Shown here: piece by piece, positions 38,258 through 47,430 of the stretch | Numbering within the stretch: the first letter of the stretch is position 1 | How the letters are laid out: every line of letters starts with the position of its first letter | Origin: Neiella litorisoli | GTDB lineage: Bacteria > Pseudomonadota > Gammaproteobacteria > Enterobacterales > Neiellaceae | Direction: 5' to 3' | DNA length: 64,000 nt | Assembly (NCBI RefSeq): GCF_014773395.1 | Contig: NZ_JACXAF010000014.1 | Location: 1 to 64,000, forward strand | Notes under the pieces: generated by a model | Seen by the model: only the letters and a program-made list of their open reading frames with translations | Databases searched by the model: none | Told to the model about the DNA's origin: nothing | Made by a program: the position numbers and the translations under genes

Positions 38258-38691
38258 TGCGTTTGAATACTCTATCTCCAGCTGAAGGTTCAAAGCCTAC
38301 TGGTAAACGCGTTGGTCGTGGTATCGGTTCTGGTCTTGGTAAGACCGGCGGTCGTGGTCATAAAGGCCAAAAATCACGTTCAGGCGGCGGCGTTCGCGCC
38401 GGTTTCGAAGGCGGTCAAATGCCTCTGAAACAACGTCTGCCTAAATTCGGTTTCACTTCTCGCAAGCAATTGGCTCGCGAAGAGATTCGTACTCACGAAT
38501 TGAACAAAGTGGAAGCCGAAGTGGTTGACATGAATGCACTGCGCGCAGCCAACCTGATTAAAGGTACAACTAAGTACGTTAAAGTTGTGCTTTCAGGTGA
38601 GGTGACCAAAGCGGTGAACCTGAAAGGTATCGCTGTAACTAAAGGTGCACAGGCTGCAATTGAAGCAGCTGGTGGCAAAGTCGAGGAATAA
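38257..38691 (+). CDS. rplO: 50S ribosomal protein L15
   Basis: 144 aa. It has [14 protein letters not shown] at the start and the Gly-rich [19 protein letters not shown] stretch. Overlaps rpmD by one base, so translation is coupled. Confidence 0.98.
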   Translation: MRLNTLSPAEGSKPTGKRVGRGIGSGLGKTGGRGHKGQKSRSGGGVRAGFEGGQMPLKQRLPKFGFTSRKQLAREEIRTHELNKVEAEVVDMNALRAANLIKGTTKYVKVVLSGEVTKAVNLKGIAVTKGAQAAIEAAGGKVEE

Positions 38692-38697
38692 GGATCA

Positions 38698-40026
38698 ATG
38701 GCTACACCAGGATTGGACTTGAATAGTGCGAAAGGTGGTTTGAGCGAATTACGTTCTCGCCTCCTCTTTGTGTTGGGCGCGATTCTCGTGTTCCGGGCGG
38801 GCTCATTTGTACCCATCCCTGGTATTGATGCCTCGGTTCTTGCTGACTTGTTCGATCAGCAGCGCGGTACCATCGTTGAGATGTTTAACATGTTCTCCGG
38901 TGGTGCTCTTGAGCGTGCCTCCGTCTTCGCATTGGGAATCATGCCGTATATTTCGGCTTCGATTATCATGCAGTTGTTGACGGTTGTGCACCCGCCATTT
39001 GCTGAATTGAAGAAAGAAGGTGAAGCTGGCCGTCGTAAGATCAGCCAGTACACCCGCTACTTCACATTGGTACTTGGTACCTTCCAGGCCGTTGGTATTG
39101 CCACCGGCCTGCCAAACCTGATGCCAGGTTTGGTGGTTGACCCAGGTTTTGGCTTCTACTTCACAGCAGTCGTCAGCTTGGTCACCGGTACTATGTTCCT
39201 GATGTGGCTTGGTGAGCAGATCACTGAGCGTGGTATTGGTAACGGTATTTCGATTCTGATTTTCACCGGTATTGTTGCAGGCTTGCCTTCAGCTATCGGT
39301 CAGACCATCGAGCAGGCTCGTCAAGGTGAAATGAACGCTATTGTGTTGCTACTGATTGCAGCAATCGTGTTCGTTGTAACCTTCTTCGTGGTGTTCGTTG
39401 AGCGTGGTCAGCGTCGTATCGTTGTTAACTATGCCAAGCGTCAGCAAGGACGCCAGGTGTTTGCACAACAAAGCACTCACTTACCACTGAAAGTGAACAT
39501 GGCTGGTGTGATTCCACCAATCTTCGCTTCCAGTATCATTCTGTTCCCAGCCACAGCGGCAAGCTGGTTTGGCCAAGGTGATAGCATGATCGCGGAAATC
39601 CTGCAGCAAGTGTCGTTGACACTGCAACCAGGTCAACCGCTGTATGTGATGTTGTATGCAGCTGCGATTATCTTCTTCTGCTTCTTCTACACGGCGTTGG
39701 TTTTCAACCCGCGTGAAACTGCAGATAATTTGAAGAAGTCCGGCGCGTTTATTCCTGGGATTCGTCCTGGTGAGCAAACATCTCGCTACATCGACAAGGT
39801 AATGACTCGTCTTACTTTGGCCGGTGCACTGTATATTACATTAGTTTGTCTGGTTCCTGAGTTCATGCTCATCACGATGAACGTGCAGTTCTACTTCGGT
39901 GGTACCTCACTTCTCATCATCGTGGTTGTGATTATGGATTTCATGGCCCAGGTGCAGACTCATATGATGTCAAGTCAGTATGAATCTGTACTTCGCAAAG
40001 CCAACCTTAAAAACTACGGCCGCTAA
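38698..40026 (+). CDS. secY: Preprotein translocase channel subunit SecY
   Basis: A 442-aa inner-membrane channel with ten helices. Visible are the plug/first periplasmic segment ([19 protein letters not shown]), [19 protein letters not shown], the cytosolic loop [17 protein letters not shown] and [23 protein letters not shown]. It lies within the spc operon, as usual. Confidence 0.98.
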   Translation: MATPGLDLNSAKGGLSELRSRLLFVLGAILVFRAGSFVPIPGIDASVLADLFDQQRGTIVEMFNMFSGGALERASVFALGIMPYISASIIMQLLTVVHPPFAELKKEGEAGRRKISQYTRYFTLVLGTFQAVGIATGLPNLMPGLVVDPGFGFYFTAVVSLVTGTMFLMWLGEQITERGIGNGISILIFTGIVAGLPSAIGQTIEQARQGEMNAIVLLLIAAIVFVVTFFVVFVERGQRRIVVNYAKRQQGRQVFAQQSTHLPLKVNMAGVIPPIFASSIILFPATAASWFGQGDSMIAEILQQVSLTLQPGQPLYVMLYAAAIIFFCFFYTALVFNPRETADNLKKSGAFIPGIRPGEQTSRYIDKVMTRLTLAGALYITLVCLVPEFMLITMNVQFYFGGTSLLIIVVVIMDFMAQVQTHMMSSQYESVLRKANLKNYGR

Positions 40027-40057
40027 GGTCGGGTTGGTTAATTAACGGAGTTTAAGA

Positions 40058-40171
40058 ATGAAAGTTCGCGCATCCGTCAAGAAAATGTGCCGTAACTGTA
40101 AAGTCATCAAGCGCCGCGGCGTTGTTCGAGTGATTTGCAGCGAGCCGAAGCATAAACAGCGCCAAGGCTAA
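40058..40171 (+). CDS. rpmJ: 50S ribosomal protein L36
   Basis: A 37-aa protein read directly from the DNA ([20 protein letters not shown]...). Cys11, Cys14, Cys27 and His32 form a zinc ribbon, so this is the zinc-binding form. ACGGAG precedes the start. It ends the spc operon. Confidence 0.96.
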   Translation: MKVRASVKKMCRNCKVIKRRGVVRVICSEPKHKQRQG

Positions 40172-40213
40172 TCGGACCAAAAGTGGGCAAGCCAATAAAA
40201 CGGCTTGCCTGAT

Positions 40214-40242
40214 TTGCAAACAGGTTATTGGTTGAGTATCCT
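40214..40242 (+). promoter_or_regulatory. Candidate alpha-operon promoter
   Basis: TTGCAA and TATCCT are separated by 17 bp, about 47 bp before rpsM. A hairpin (GCAAGCC with GGCTTGC) between rpmJ and the promoter may end part of the spc transcript. The leader would also hold the S4 repressor site, which I could not resolve. Confidence 0.5.
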
Positions 40243-40288
40243 TACGGGCTTTTCAAATCAATGACCCATAAATAGAGGAGTGCTGTTA

Positions 40289-40645
40289 ATGGCCCGTATA
40301 GCCGGCATTAACGTCCCTGACAATAAACACGCTGTAATTGCATTGACTGCAATTTACGGTATTGGCCGCACCCGCGCACAAGATATCTGTGCTGCGACAG
40401 GTGTTGCCGAAGACGCCAAAATCGGTCAGTTGGATGAAGCAACTATCGATAAGCTGCGTGACGAAGTTGGTAAGTACGCCGTTGAAGGTGACCTCCGTCG
40501 TGAAGTTACGCTGAACATCAAACGCCTGATGGACTTGGGTTGCTACCGTGGTATTCGCCACCGTCGTAGCCTGCCTGTGCGTGGTCAGCGTTCGAAGACT
40601 AACGCCCGTACCCGTAAGGGTCCGCGCAAGCCGATCAAAAAGTAA
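40289..40645 (+). CDS. rpsM: 30S ribosomal protein S13
   Basis: 118 aa. Starts [14 protein letters not shown] and ends with the basic [20 protein letters not shown] tail that contacts tRNA in the P site. ATG 40289 follows GAGGAGTGCTGTTA; a GTG nine bases earlier is only an in-frame extension. Confidence 0.97.
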   Translation: MARIAGINVPDNKHAVIALTAIYGIGRTRAQDICAATGVAEDAKIGQLDEATIDKLRDEVGKYAVEGDLRREVTLNIKRLMDLGCYRGIRHRRSLPVRGQRSKTNARTRKGPRKPIKK

Positions 40646-40663
40646 TCGGGAAGAGGTTTTAAA

Positions 40664-41053
40664 ATGGCTAAACAACCAACTCGTACGCGTAAACGCGTCA
40701 AAAAGCAGATTCCTGACGGCATGGCTCACATCCATGCGTCTTTCAACAACACCATCGTGACTATCACTGATCGTCAAGGTAATGCGTTGTCGTGGGCAAC
40801 TGCAGGTGGCTCTGGCTTCCGCGGTTCTCGTAAATCGACTCCGTTCGCAGCCCAGGTTGCTGCTGAGCGTGCAGGTACTGCAGCGCAAGAATATGGCGTG
40901 AAGAATTTGGAAGTATTCGTGAAAGGTCCAGGTCCAGGCCGTGAGTCTGCGATCCGCGCTTTGAACGCTACTGGCTACCGCATCACCAACATTGTTGATG
41001 TTACGCCGATTCCTCACAATGGTTGTCGTCCGCCTAAAAAGCGCCGCGTATAA
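40664..41053 (+). CDS. rpsK: 30S ribosomal protein S11
   Basis: 129 aa, full length, with [16 protein letters not shown] and [13 protein letters not shown]. Lines the platform near the 3' end of 16S rRNA. Confidence 0.98.
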   Translation: MAKQPTRTRKRVKKQIPDGMAHIHASFNNTIVTITDRQGNALSWATAGGSGFRGSRKSTPFAAQVAAERAGTAAQEYGVKNLEVFVKGPGPGRESAIRALNATGYRITNIVDVTPIPHNGCRPPKKRRV

Positions 41054-41083
41054 CGCCCCGCTTCCGGATATTGGAGAAAGAAC

Positions 41084-41704
41084 ATGGCAAGATATTTGGG
41101 TCCTAAACTCAAACTTAGCCGTCGTGAAGGCACAGATCTGTTTCTGAAAAGTGGTGTTCGTGCAATCGACACCAAGTGCAAGATCGACAATGCACCAGGT
41201 CAACACGGTGCGCGTAAACCGCGTCTGTCTGACTACGGTGTACAGTTGCGTGAAAAGCAAAAAGTTCGTCGTATGTATGGCGTACTCGAAAAGCAATTCC
41301 GCAACTACTATAAAGAAGCTGCCCGCATTACTGGCAACACAGGTGAAAACCTGCTTGTTTTGCTGGAAGGTCGCCTAGATAACGTTGTTTATCGTATGGG
41401 CTATGCAGCGACACGTGCAGAAGCGCGTCAGCTAGTTAGCCACAAAGGTATTGTGGTAAACGGCAAAGTAGTCAACATCCCATCTTTCAAGGTTCGTCCT
41501 GAAGATGTAGTTGCTGTTCGCGAAAAAGCTAAGAACCAAGCACGTATTAAAGCTGCTCTGGAACTGGCTGAGCAACGTGAAAAGCCAACTTGGCTAGAAG
41601 TTGAAGCAAGCAAAATGGAAGGCGTATTCAAGCGTAATCCTGAGCGTGCTGACTTGTCTGCCGATATTAACGAACAGCTGATCGTCGAGCTGTACTCTAA
41701 GTAA
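41084..41704 (+). CDS. rpsD: 30S ribosomal protein S4
   Basis: 206 aa. It begins [19 protein letters not shown] and carries the S4 RNA-binding domain (about 95-155; [20 protein letters not shown]). It nucleates 30S assembly and in E. coli represses the alpha operon. It is the Cys-free (zinc-less) form at the N-terminus. Confidence 0.98.
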   Translation: MARYLGPKLKLSRREGTDLFLKSGVRAIDTKCKIDNAPGQHGARKPRLSDYGVQLREKQKVRRMYGVLEKQFRNYYKEAARITGNTGENLLVLLEGRLDNVVYRMGYAATRAEARQLVSHKGIVVNGKVVNIPSFKVRPEDVVAVREKAKNQARIKAALELAEQREKPTWLEVEASKMEGVFKRNPERADLSADINEQLIVELYSK

Positions 41705-41737
41705 AGCTTAAACGCTTAATTTAAAGAGAGGACACAA

Positions 41738-42727
41738 ATGCAGGGGTCTGTTACAGAGTTTCTCAAACCTAGGTTGGTTGACATCGAGCAGGTATCTACC
41801 ACTCGTGCAAAAGTCACCCTGGAGCCACTTGAGCGTGGTTTTGGTCATACCTTGGGTAACGCTCTTCGTCGTATTCTGCTGTCATCTATGCCCGGTGTGG
41901 CGGTGACTGAAGTAGAAATTGATGGTGTACAACACGAGTACAGCACTAAAGAAGGTGTACTTGAAGACATCATCGAAATCCTGCTGAACCTTAAAGGCTT
42001 GGCCGTTAAGTTGTCTGGTAAAGACAAAGCAGTATTAACCCTGACTAAGAGTGGTGCAGGCTCGGTTGTAGCAGGCGACATCACCCACGACGGTGATGTT
42101 GAAATCGCAAACCCAGAACATGTCATCTGCACCTTGACTGGTGAAGGTGAAATCAGCATGCGTATCGTTGTTGAGCGTGGCCGTGGCTATGTGCCAGTAT
42201 CGGCTCGCGGCGATAACGAAGAAGACGAGCGTCCAATTGGTCGCTTGTTGGTTGACGCATCATACAGTCCAGTTCGCCGCATTGCTTACAATGTGGAAGC
42301 CGCTCGTGTTGAGCAGCGCACTAACTTGGACAAGCTGGTTATCGATATGGAAACCAACGGTACTTTGGATCCTGAAGAAGCGATCCGCCGTTCGGCAACC
42401 ATTCTGGCTGAACAACTTGAAGCATTCGTCGAGCTGCGTGATATCAGCGAGCCGGAGCAGAAAGAAGAGAAACCAGAATTCGATCCGATTCTATTGCGTC
42501 CTGTCGACGATCTCGAGCTCACCGTTCGCTCTGCTAACTGTCTGAAAGCAGAAGCGATTCACTACATTGGTGATCTGGTACAACGCACTGAAGTTGAGTT
42601 GCTGAAAACCCCTAACTTGGGTAAGAAGTCACTCACAGAAATCAAAGATGTCTTGGCATCACGTGGCTTGTCTCTGGGCATGCGCCTAGAAAACTGGCCA
42701 CCTGCCAGCATTGCTGACGGTGAATAA
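41738..42727 (+). CDS. rpoA: RNA polymerase alpha subunit
   Basis: 329 aa. The N-terminal assembly domain ([19 protein letters not shown]) and the C-terminal DNA/activator-binding domain (about 250-320; [19 protein letters not shown]) are joined by an acidic linker. Length is the same as in E. coli. Confidence 0.98.
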   Translation: MQGSVTEFLKPRLVDIEQVSTTRAKVTLEPLERGFGHTLGNALRRILLSSMPGVAVTEVEIDGVQHEYSTKEGVLEDIIEILLNLKGLAVKLSGKDKAVLTLTKSGAGSVVAGDITHDGDVEIANPEHVICTLTGEGEISMRIVVERGRGYVPVSARGDNEEDERPIGRLLVDASYSPVRRIAYNVEAARVEQRTNLDKLVIDMETNGTLDPEEAIRRSATILAEQLEAFVELRDISEPEQKEEKPEFDPILLRPVDDLELTVRSANCLKAEAIHYIGDLVQRTEVELLKTPNLGKKSLTEIKDVLASRGLSLGMRLENWPPASIADGE

Positions 42728-42765
42728 CCAGATACCGAAGTAAACTGAGTTAGAAGGAAAAGATC

Positions 42766-43167
42766 ATGCGCCATCGTAAGAGTGGTCGTCAACTGAACCG
42801 TAACAGCAGCCATCGCCAAGCTATGTTCCGTAACATGGCCAGCTCGCTGGTACGTCACGAAGTGATCAAGACAACATTGCCTAAGGCCAAAGAGCTGCGC
42901 CGAGTGATCGAACCATTGATCACACTGTCTAAATCAGACAGCGTTGCTAACCGTCGTTTAGCTTTTGCTCGCACCCGCGATCAAGAAGTTGTCGGTAAAC
43001 TGTTTAATGAATTAGGTCCTCGTTACCAAGAGCGTCCAGGTGGATACACTCGCATTTTGAAGTGTGGCTTCCGCGCTGGTGACAACGCACCTATGGCTTA
43101 CATTGAATTGGTAGATCGTCCTGAAGTTGCTGAAGAAGAAGCAACTGAAGCCGCTACTGAAGAGTAA
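42766..43167 (+). CDS. rplQ: 50S ribosomal protein L17
   Basis: 133 aa. It starts [20 protein letters not shown] and has the conserved [10 protein letters not shown]. The acidic Glu/Ala/Thr tail is a little longer than in E. coli. Last gene of the alpha operon, followed by a terminator. Confidence 0.98.
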   Translation: MRHRKSGRQLNRNSSHRQAMFRNMASSLVRHEVIKTTLPKAKELRRVIEPLITLSKSDSVANRRLAFARTRDQEVVGKLFNELGPRYQERPGGYTRILKCGFRAGDNAPMAYIELVDRPEVAEEEATEAATEE

Positions 43168-43182
43168 GCAAACATCACTTTG

Positions 43183-43209
43183 AAAAAGCCGGGTTCGCTC
43201 GGCTTTTTT
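43183..43209. terminator. Terminator after rplQ
   Basis: AAAAAGCCG pairs with CGGCTTTTT around a TTCG-containing loop, followed by T. It lies between rplQ and the convergent outer-membrane gene and can serve both. Confidence 0.9.
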
Positions 43210-43229
43210 GTGTCTGCGTGTTGACTACT

Positions 43230-43991
43230 TTAGAAGTGGACTTGCAAGCCTGCGTACACGCCGTCAAATTCAGCATCAATGGTCAAGTCGTCGACATCAT
43301 CCAGATCCAACTTCACTTTGCGATAACCAAGTTGAATTGCCGCTTCAACGGCTAAGTTGTCGACTAGTAGATATTGCGTACCGATTTGGACGTCGTAGGC
43401 ATTGTAGTCGTCATAGCCAATCCAATTCGCTTCACCATAAATTGAAAAGCCTGTGCCTGGAATAACCAACTCTGTGGCGCCATAAAGCATGGGGATCACG
43501 CCTTTGTAGCTTTCCTCTGATGACTCTTTGATGGTGGAATCACCGACCTCAACCTCGCCAACCACAGATACTTTGTAATCGCCATATTTGAGGTTTAAAC
43601 CGATATCCAGATTGGTTAATGGATTATCGAAAATCTCGTAATACATAATGATGTCGGTGTGGTCTAACTCGGCATCAATGGTCGACTCGCCATTGTAGAT
43701 GATGTCACCAAACTCAAAGTCCTCGACATCGGCAAAGCCATCAGTATCCATTTGGTTATAGCGAAGCTTGAGGTTAGGTAGTAATGGCACTGGATGCTCA
43801 ACAGCAAGCCAAATGGAGGCTTTGCCTTCATCGTTTAAGCCATATTGCTGAGTGGTGTTGCCGGTGCCAAATTCGCCTTCGGCGTCCATGTCCCAGTACT
43901 GTACGCCAGCATAAATGCCAGCAAAGGTATCTGCCTGAGCAAGTGCTGGCAGAGCCGCCAATACTGCGGCTGCGAGTAGTCTATTTTTCAT
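43230..43991 (-). CDS. TIGR04219-type outer-membrane beta-barrel protein
   Basis: A 253-aa predicted outer-membrane protein of unknown function. The signal peptide ends near residue 20 (LAQA). Alternating amphipathic strands follow, including GIYAGVQYWDMD near the start, KLRYNQMDTDG, and the terminal VYAGLQVHF with Phe last, a BAM recognition feature. The pattern matches the small TIGR04219 family found in Alteromonadales and relatives. It is convergent with rplQ. No substrate can be named. Confidence 0.82.
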   Translation of the reverse strand: MKNRLLAAAVLAALPALAQADTFAGIYAGVQYWDMDAEGEFGTGNTTQQYGLNDEGKASIWLAVEHPVPLLPNLKLRYNQMDTDGFADVEDFEFGDIIYNGESTIDAELDHTDIIMYYEIFDNPLTNLDIGLNLKYGDYKVSVVGEVEVGDSTIKESSEESYKGVIPMLYGATELVIPGTGFSIYGEANWIGYDDYNAYDVQIGTQYLLVDNLAVEAAIQLGYRKVKLDLDDVDDLTIDAEFDGVYAGLQVHF

Positions 43992-44098
43992 GATTTTAAG
44001 TTTCGGATGAGTGTGAAGCGAAAGCTAACATGCTCGCAGAATGAATAACAGCGTAATGGCTACTCTATGGCACCGCCTAAGCGGTACGCCTGCCCATG

Positions 44099-45238
44099 TT
44101 AGTTGTTGTGTCGGCTAAGCCGTTGCTGCCACTCTGGATACCGTTTGCTAAGTAAATCTGCCGGCCAGTCACCATACCAACTGTAACCAGTACGCCGATC
44201 GCGCTTGACCTCAGCTAGTGATTGAACTCGACTACCATCGCGATTGGCAAAAAAAGGCTGGTTGTTTTGTAAGTCGTAAAATCTTGCCCATATTGGCGCA
44301 GCCTGTGGGTCTTCGATCACACGCAAGTCGTAGGTGCTAGTGTGATAGGCAAAACGTACCGGTGGCGTATCGAACCGCTCAATCCGAATGCGTTGAAGCT
44401 TGACTTTGTCCATCCAAGCTATCGCACTATTAATCGCCCTGATCACTTGTGGGCTTGGCTGTGGAATCGACATCAAGTAATCAACGACCGCAACGCTCTC
44501 CCAAGACTGCAATCCCGCCAGTTCATAACTGCGTCCTGCCACAGGCTTGAGTGTGCTGCGATCATACTGACCGGCCCATACCGTCAATTGCTGCCCTTGT
44601 CTGACTTGTAAGTCGAGGATCAGCTGGTCCCCTTTCGCCAGTGCTTCGCTGCAGAGAGCGCGGGTTGATGCCGGTATAAAGTCAAAATCCGGATGGAGCT
44701 GGTGAATATCGCGCAATAAATGCAGCACGCCGGGCATGACTTCATCGGCAAAAGTAATGTGGCCATAATAGCGATCGGTTCGCGGAGGTGAATGAGCCCA
44801 GCCACCGTTGTCATACTGATTTGTCAGTATGTATTCCAAGCCCGCTAGTGCGGCATGGCGATAGCGTGGATCGCCAGTTTGACCGTATGCCGCAGCCAAA
44901 TAACGTATTTGCGGATAGGTATTGCGGTTATCGAGACTAGCGTCATTGTTAGCGGAATCGGCTAACACTTGTTCACGCTCGGTACGACTAAGTTTTCTGA
45001 GCGGATCTTTGTTGGTTGGCCAGCCGCCATTGCTGCGCTGATAAAGCAACATGGTATCGGCAATACCAACGACTTCACCTGGGCTGAAATAATCACTTTG
45101 ATCGTCGTCGTTTTGGTCGTGCCAATGCTTAATTACGTCTTCAAAAAGCGCCAGAGAAATGGGTTGTTGTGGGGTCGCTAGGCAGGTCGAAATCAGGCAG
45201 ATAGTCGTTGTTAGAAAGAGCAATAATTGAAGTCTCAT
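44099..45238 (-). CDS. Pectate lyase, PL10-type
   Basis: A 379-aa secreted lyase expected to cut polygalacturonate by beta-elimination. A signal peptide ends near residue 21 (TCLA). PL10-type motifs in order: RSNGGWPTNKD, DNRNTYPQIRYLAAAYGQTG, NGGWAHSPP, SWESVAVVDYLMS, then WARFYDLQNNQPFFANRDG and RRTGYSWYGDWP at the C-terminus. It is a lone pectin gene, with no pectin transporter or uronate genes around it. A 14-bp LacI-type palindrome lies 44-57 bp upstream, a probable operator. The Shine-Dalgarno sequence is weak. Confidence 0.88.
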   Translation of the reverse strand: MRLQLLLFLTTTICLISTCLATPQQPISLALFEDVIKHWHDQNDDDQSDYFSPGEVVGIADTMLLYQRSNGGWPTNKDPLRKLSRTEREQVLADSANNDASLDNRNTYPQIRYLAAAYGQTGDPRYRHAALAGLEYILTNQYDNGGWAHSPPRTDRYYGHITFADEVMPGVLHLLRDIHQLHPDFDFIPASTRALCSEALAKGDQLILDLQVRQGQQLTVWAGQYDRSTLKPVAGRSYELAGLQSWESVAVVDYLMSIPQPSPQVIRAINSAIAWMDKVKLQRIRIERFDTPPVRFAYHTSTYDLRVIEDPQAAPIWARFYDLQNNQPFFANRDGSRVQSLAEVKRDRRTGYSWYGDWPADLLSKRYPEWQQRLSRHNN

Positions 45239-45281
45239 GACGGCAATAACGCGAGCTGTTTGGAGGTAGTTTTGATTCTAT

Positions 45282-45295
45282 TGCTACCGGTAGCA
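45282..45295. promoter_or_regulatory. LacI-family-type palindromic operator candidate
   Basis: TGCTACCGGTAGCA is a perfect 14-bp palindrome with a central CG, the usual form of LacI-family sites, just upstream of the pectate lyase. No LacI gene is in the window, so the regulator would act in trans. Confidence 0.6.
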
Positions 45296-45516
45296 TTTGG
45301 TCAAATTATCGTTTGCGGCGAAGTGGTTAGTGAACAGAGCCGTCGCACCTTGCGGCTAGGCATTGCAACTAGGCATTGGCACCTGAGTGTAAACAATTCA
45401 TAACAGATTTCTGTACAGGCTCGCCCCAGCAATTATGTGACTTGGGCCGCTATTTCTTAGGTGTTTTTAGCGTCTAGCCCTACAATGCCGCCCGTGTTTA
45501 TCAATGGTGATGTTTT

Positions 45517-46176
45517 ATGAAACAGATAGCCCTGAGTTGGTATGCCCAGGTTGAAGGCTGTTTTCTGGTCTCGCTAGGAGTGTGCTTCTTAGCTGCTAGC
45601 GGTTTGTTGGTTGGTGGCACAGCAGGCTTAGCCTTTATTGCCAACAAAGCCCTGCCAATGACATTTGGCTTTTGGTTCTTCACGATTAATTTGCCCTTCT
45701 TCTATCTGGCTATTCGACAAATGGGTAAGGCGTTTGCACTGCGCAGTTTGCTCTGCATTGTTGCGGTCTCATTGATGTCGGATGTACTGAATTACTATGT
45801 CCACTTCGACAATCTGCCACCTCTATTGGGCGCTGTGATTGCCGGTGGTCTTATCGGTATTGGGCTGATTTTGCTGTTCCGTTACCGTTCATCATTGGGT
45901 GGCGTCAACATTCTGGGTCTATATCTAGAAGAGCGTTTTGGTATTCACTCAGGTAAGGTCTTGCTGGGGTCCGACTTGATTGTTGCTGCTTTTGCTCTGG
46001 CATTGTATGACTGGGATAAAGTGGCTTATTCGCTGCTTGGCTTTGTGGTGTTGAGTTCCGTGTTGGGGCGTTATCACAAGAAAGCGCCGATCCAGCAGCA
46101 ATCGGATATTCATTTGCAGCCGGCTAGTGACGACGAAGGAGCCGACTCACAGGCCGCAGCGAACACCTCAAGTTAA
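45517..46176 (+). CDS. YitT-family membrane protein
   Basis: A 219-aa inner-membrane protein with about five hydrophobic segments. SGLLVGGTAGLAFIANK and FRYRSSLGGVNILGLYLEERFG match the YitT (DUF161) family; the C-terminal cytosolic tail is polar. Function of the family is uncertain, possibly transport. It stands alone, 95 bp before chrA. Confidence 0.85.
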   Translation: MKQIALSWYAQVEGCFLVSLGVCFLAASGLLVGGTAGLAFIANKALPMTFGFWFFTINLPFFYLAIRQMGKAFALRSLLCIVAVSLMSDVLNYYVHFDNLPPLLGAVIAGGLIGIGLILLFRYRSSLGGVNILGLYLEERFGIHSGKVLLGSDLIVAAFALALYDWDKVAYSLLGFVVLSSVLGRYHKKAPIQQQSDIHLQPASDDEGADSQAAANTSS

Positions 46177-46270
46177 CTTGATATAAGCGGCAGTAAAAAC
46201 CTAGGCAAATCTTCAATCGCGCCTGAAATCTGTCATATTAGTGTCATCTTAGTTACATAAGGTGGCGCCT

Positions 46271-47416
46271 ATGTGGCAGATATTCAAACATTTCTTTTCT
46301 TTAGGCTGGGTCAGTTTTGGTGGGCCGGCAGCCCACCTTGGCTATTTTCAACGACATTTCGTGCAAAAGCTCGGTTGGCTGGAGCAGCAGCGCTATGCTC
46401 AGTTGATTGCGCTATCACAGTTCTTGCCCGGCCCAGGCTCGTCCCAAGTGGGTTTTGCTATTGGCTATCAGCGCGCTGGACTACTTGGTGGTTTGACCGC
46501 TTTTGTGGCCTTCACCGCTCCCTCATTTGCGATTATGCTTGGCATCGCCATATTAAACACTAGCCTGACGGAAAACCTGTTTTACCAGAGCGTAGTGCAT
46601 GCGCTGAAGTTGTTCGCTGTAGTGATCGTCGCCGATGCCGTGCTGACTATGTCAAAGCAGTTTTGGCAGCGCCAACTCGGCGTGATGGTTGGTTTGTGCA
46701 GTACCGTGATCATGCTGCTTTATCCTGGAATTAGCAGTCAGTTATTGGTGCTCGCGGCGGCAGCTGTAATTGGTTGTTTGCAGCCAGTAACCGACTCTAA
46801 AGCAACGGCGTCAAATCATGGCTTGCAACCCCGATGGTGGGCGCTGGCTGCGTTTGCTTTGTTGTTTATTGGCTTGCCGCTAATTGCTACTAGCTCGCCG
46901 TTGCTTGGTTTGTTTAGTGAGTTTTTTCAAGCCGGAGCGTTGGTGTTTGGTGGTGGTCACGTGGTGCTGCCTTTGTTGCAGGAAACCCTAGCAGGACAGG
47001 TCACAAACGATAGTTTTCTACTGGGTTATGCCTCCGCGCAGGCTATACCGGGGCCGATGTTTACCCTGGCTACGTTTCTTGGTGCCGATTTGCTCCCCGA
47101 ATCTCCAATTGTTGGGGCGCTCGTCGCCACGTTAGCTATTTTCACGCCGGGTTTTTTGTTAATGGTGGGATTTCTGAGTAGTTGGCATGGCTTAATGGCC
47201 AAGCCAAGGTTGGCAGCGGCGGTCGGAGCCGTCAATGCAGCAGTGGTCGGGCTTTTATTAACTGCTTGGTACAGTCCTATCTTTATCAGTTCCGTTGGCT
47301 CGGCAACTGACTTCGCTGCGGTTGTTGTGGCTTTTGTGATGGTGCGTCAACTTCATGTGCCGGTCACTTATGTTGTCGCTGGTTTTTGCTTGTTTGGGCT
47401 GTTATCTGCGTTTTAA
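46271..47416 (+). CDS. chrA: Chromate transporter ChrA
   Basis: A 381-aa long-chain CHR-family protein: two homologous membrane domains, each with a family motif. The first half has SLGWVSFGGPAAHLGYF and LPGPGSSQVGFAIGY; the second has FGGGHVVLPLL and AQAIPGPMFTLATFLG. It exports chromate in characterised members; other anions are possible. ATG 46271 is preferred (AAGGTGG upstream) over the GTG nine bases earlier. It is convergent with the next gene; an 8-bp hairpin spans the junction at 47423-47446. Confidence 0.92.
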   Translation: MWQIFKHFFSLGWVSFGGPAAHLGYFQRHFVQKLGWLEQQRYAQLIALSQFLPGPGSSQVGFAIGYQRAGLLGGLTAFVAFTAPSFAIMLGIAILNTSLTENLFYQSVVHALKLFAVVIVADAVLTMSKQFWQRQLGVMVGLCSTVIMLLYPGISSQLLVLAAAAVIGCLQPVTDSKATASNHGLQPRWWALAAFALLFIGLPLIATSSPLLGLFSEFFQAGALVFGGGHVVLPLLQETLAGQVTNDSFLLGYASAQAIPGPMFTLATFLGADLLPESPIVGALVATLAIFTPGFLLMVGFLSSWHGLMAKPRLAAAVGAVNAAVVGLLLTAWYSPIFISSVGSATDFAAVVVAFVMVRQLHVPVTYVVAGFCLFGLLSAF

Positions 47417-47430
47417 CTCATCTGTCGCCG

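Noticed and set aside
39424-39430. GTTAAC core inside secY as another operator
   Set aside because: It is within a ribosomal-operon coding region and lacks the palindromic extension; a 6-bp core is expected by chance several times in 64 kb.
40286-41296. A 336-codon open frame on the minus strand across rpsM, rpsK and rpsD
   Set aside because: It is antisense to three certain ribosomal genes with strong codon bias, has a Cys/Thr/Arg-rich improbable composition and no start signals. It is a shadow of the real genes.
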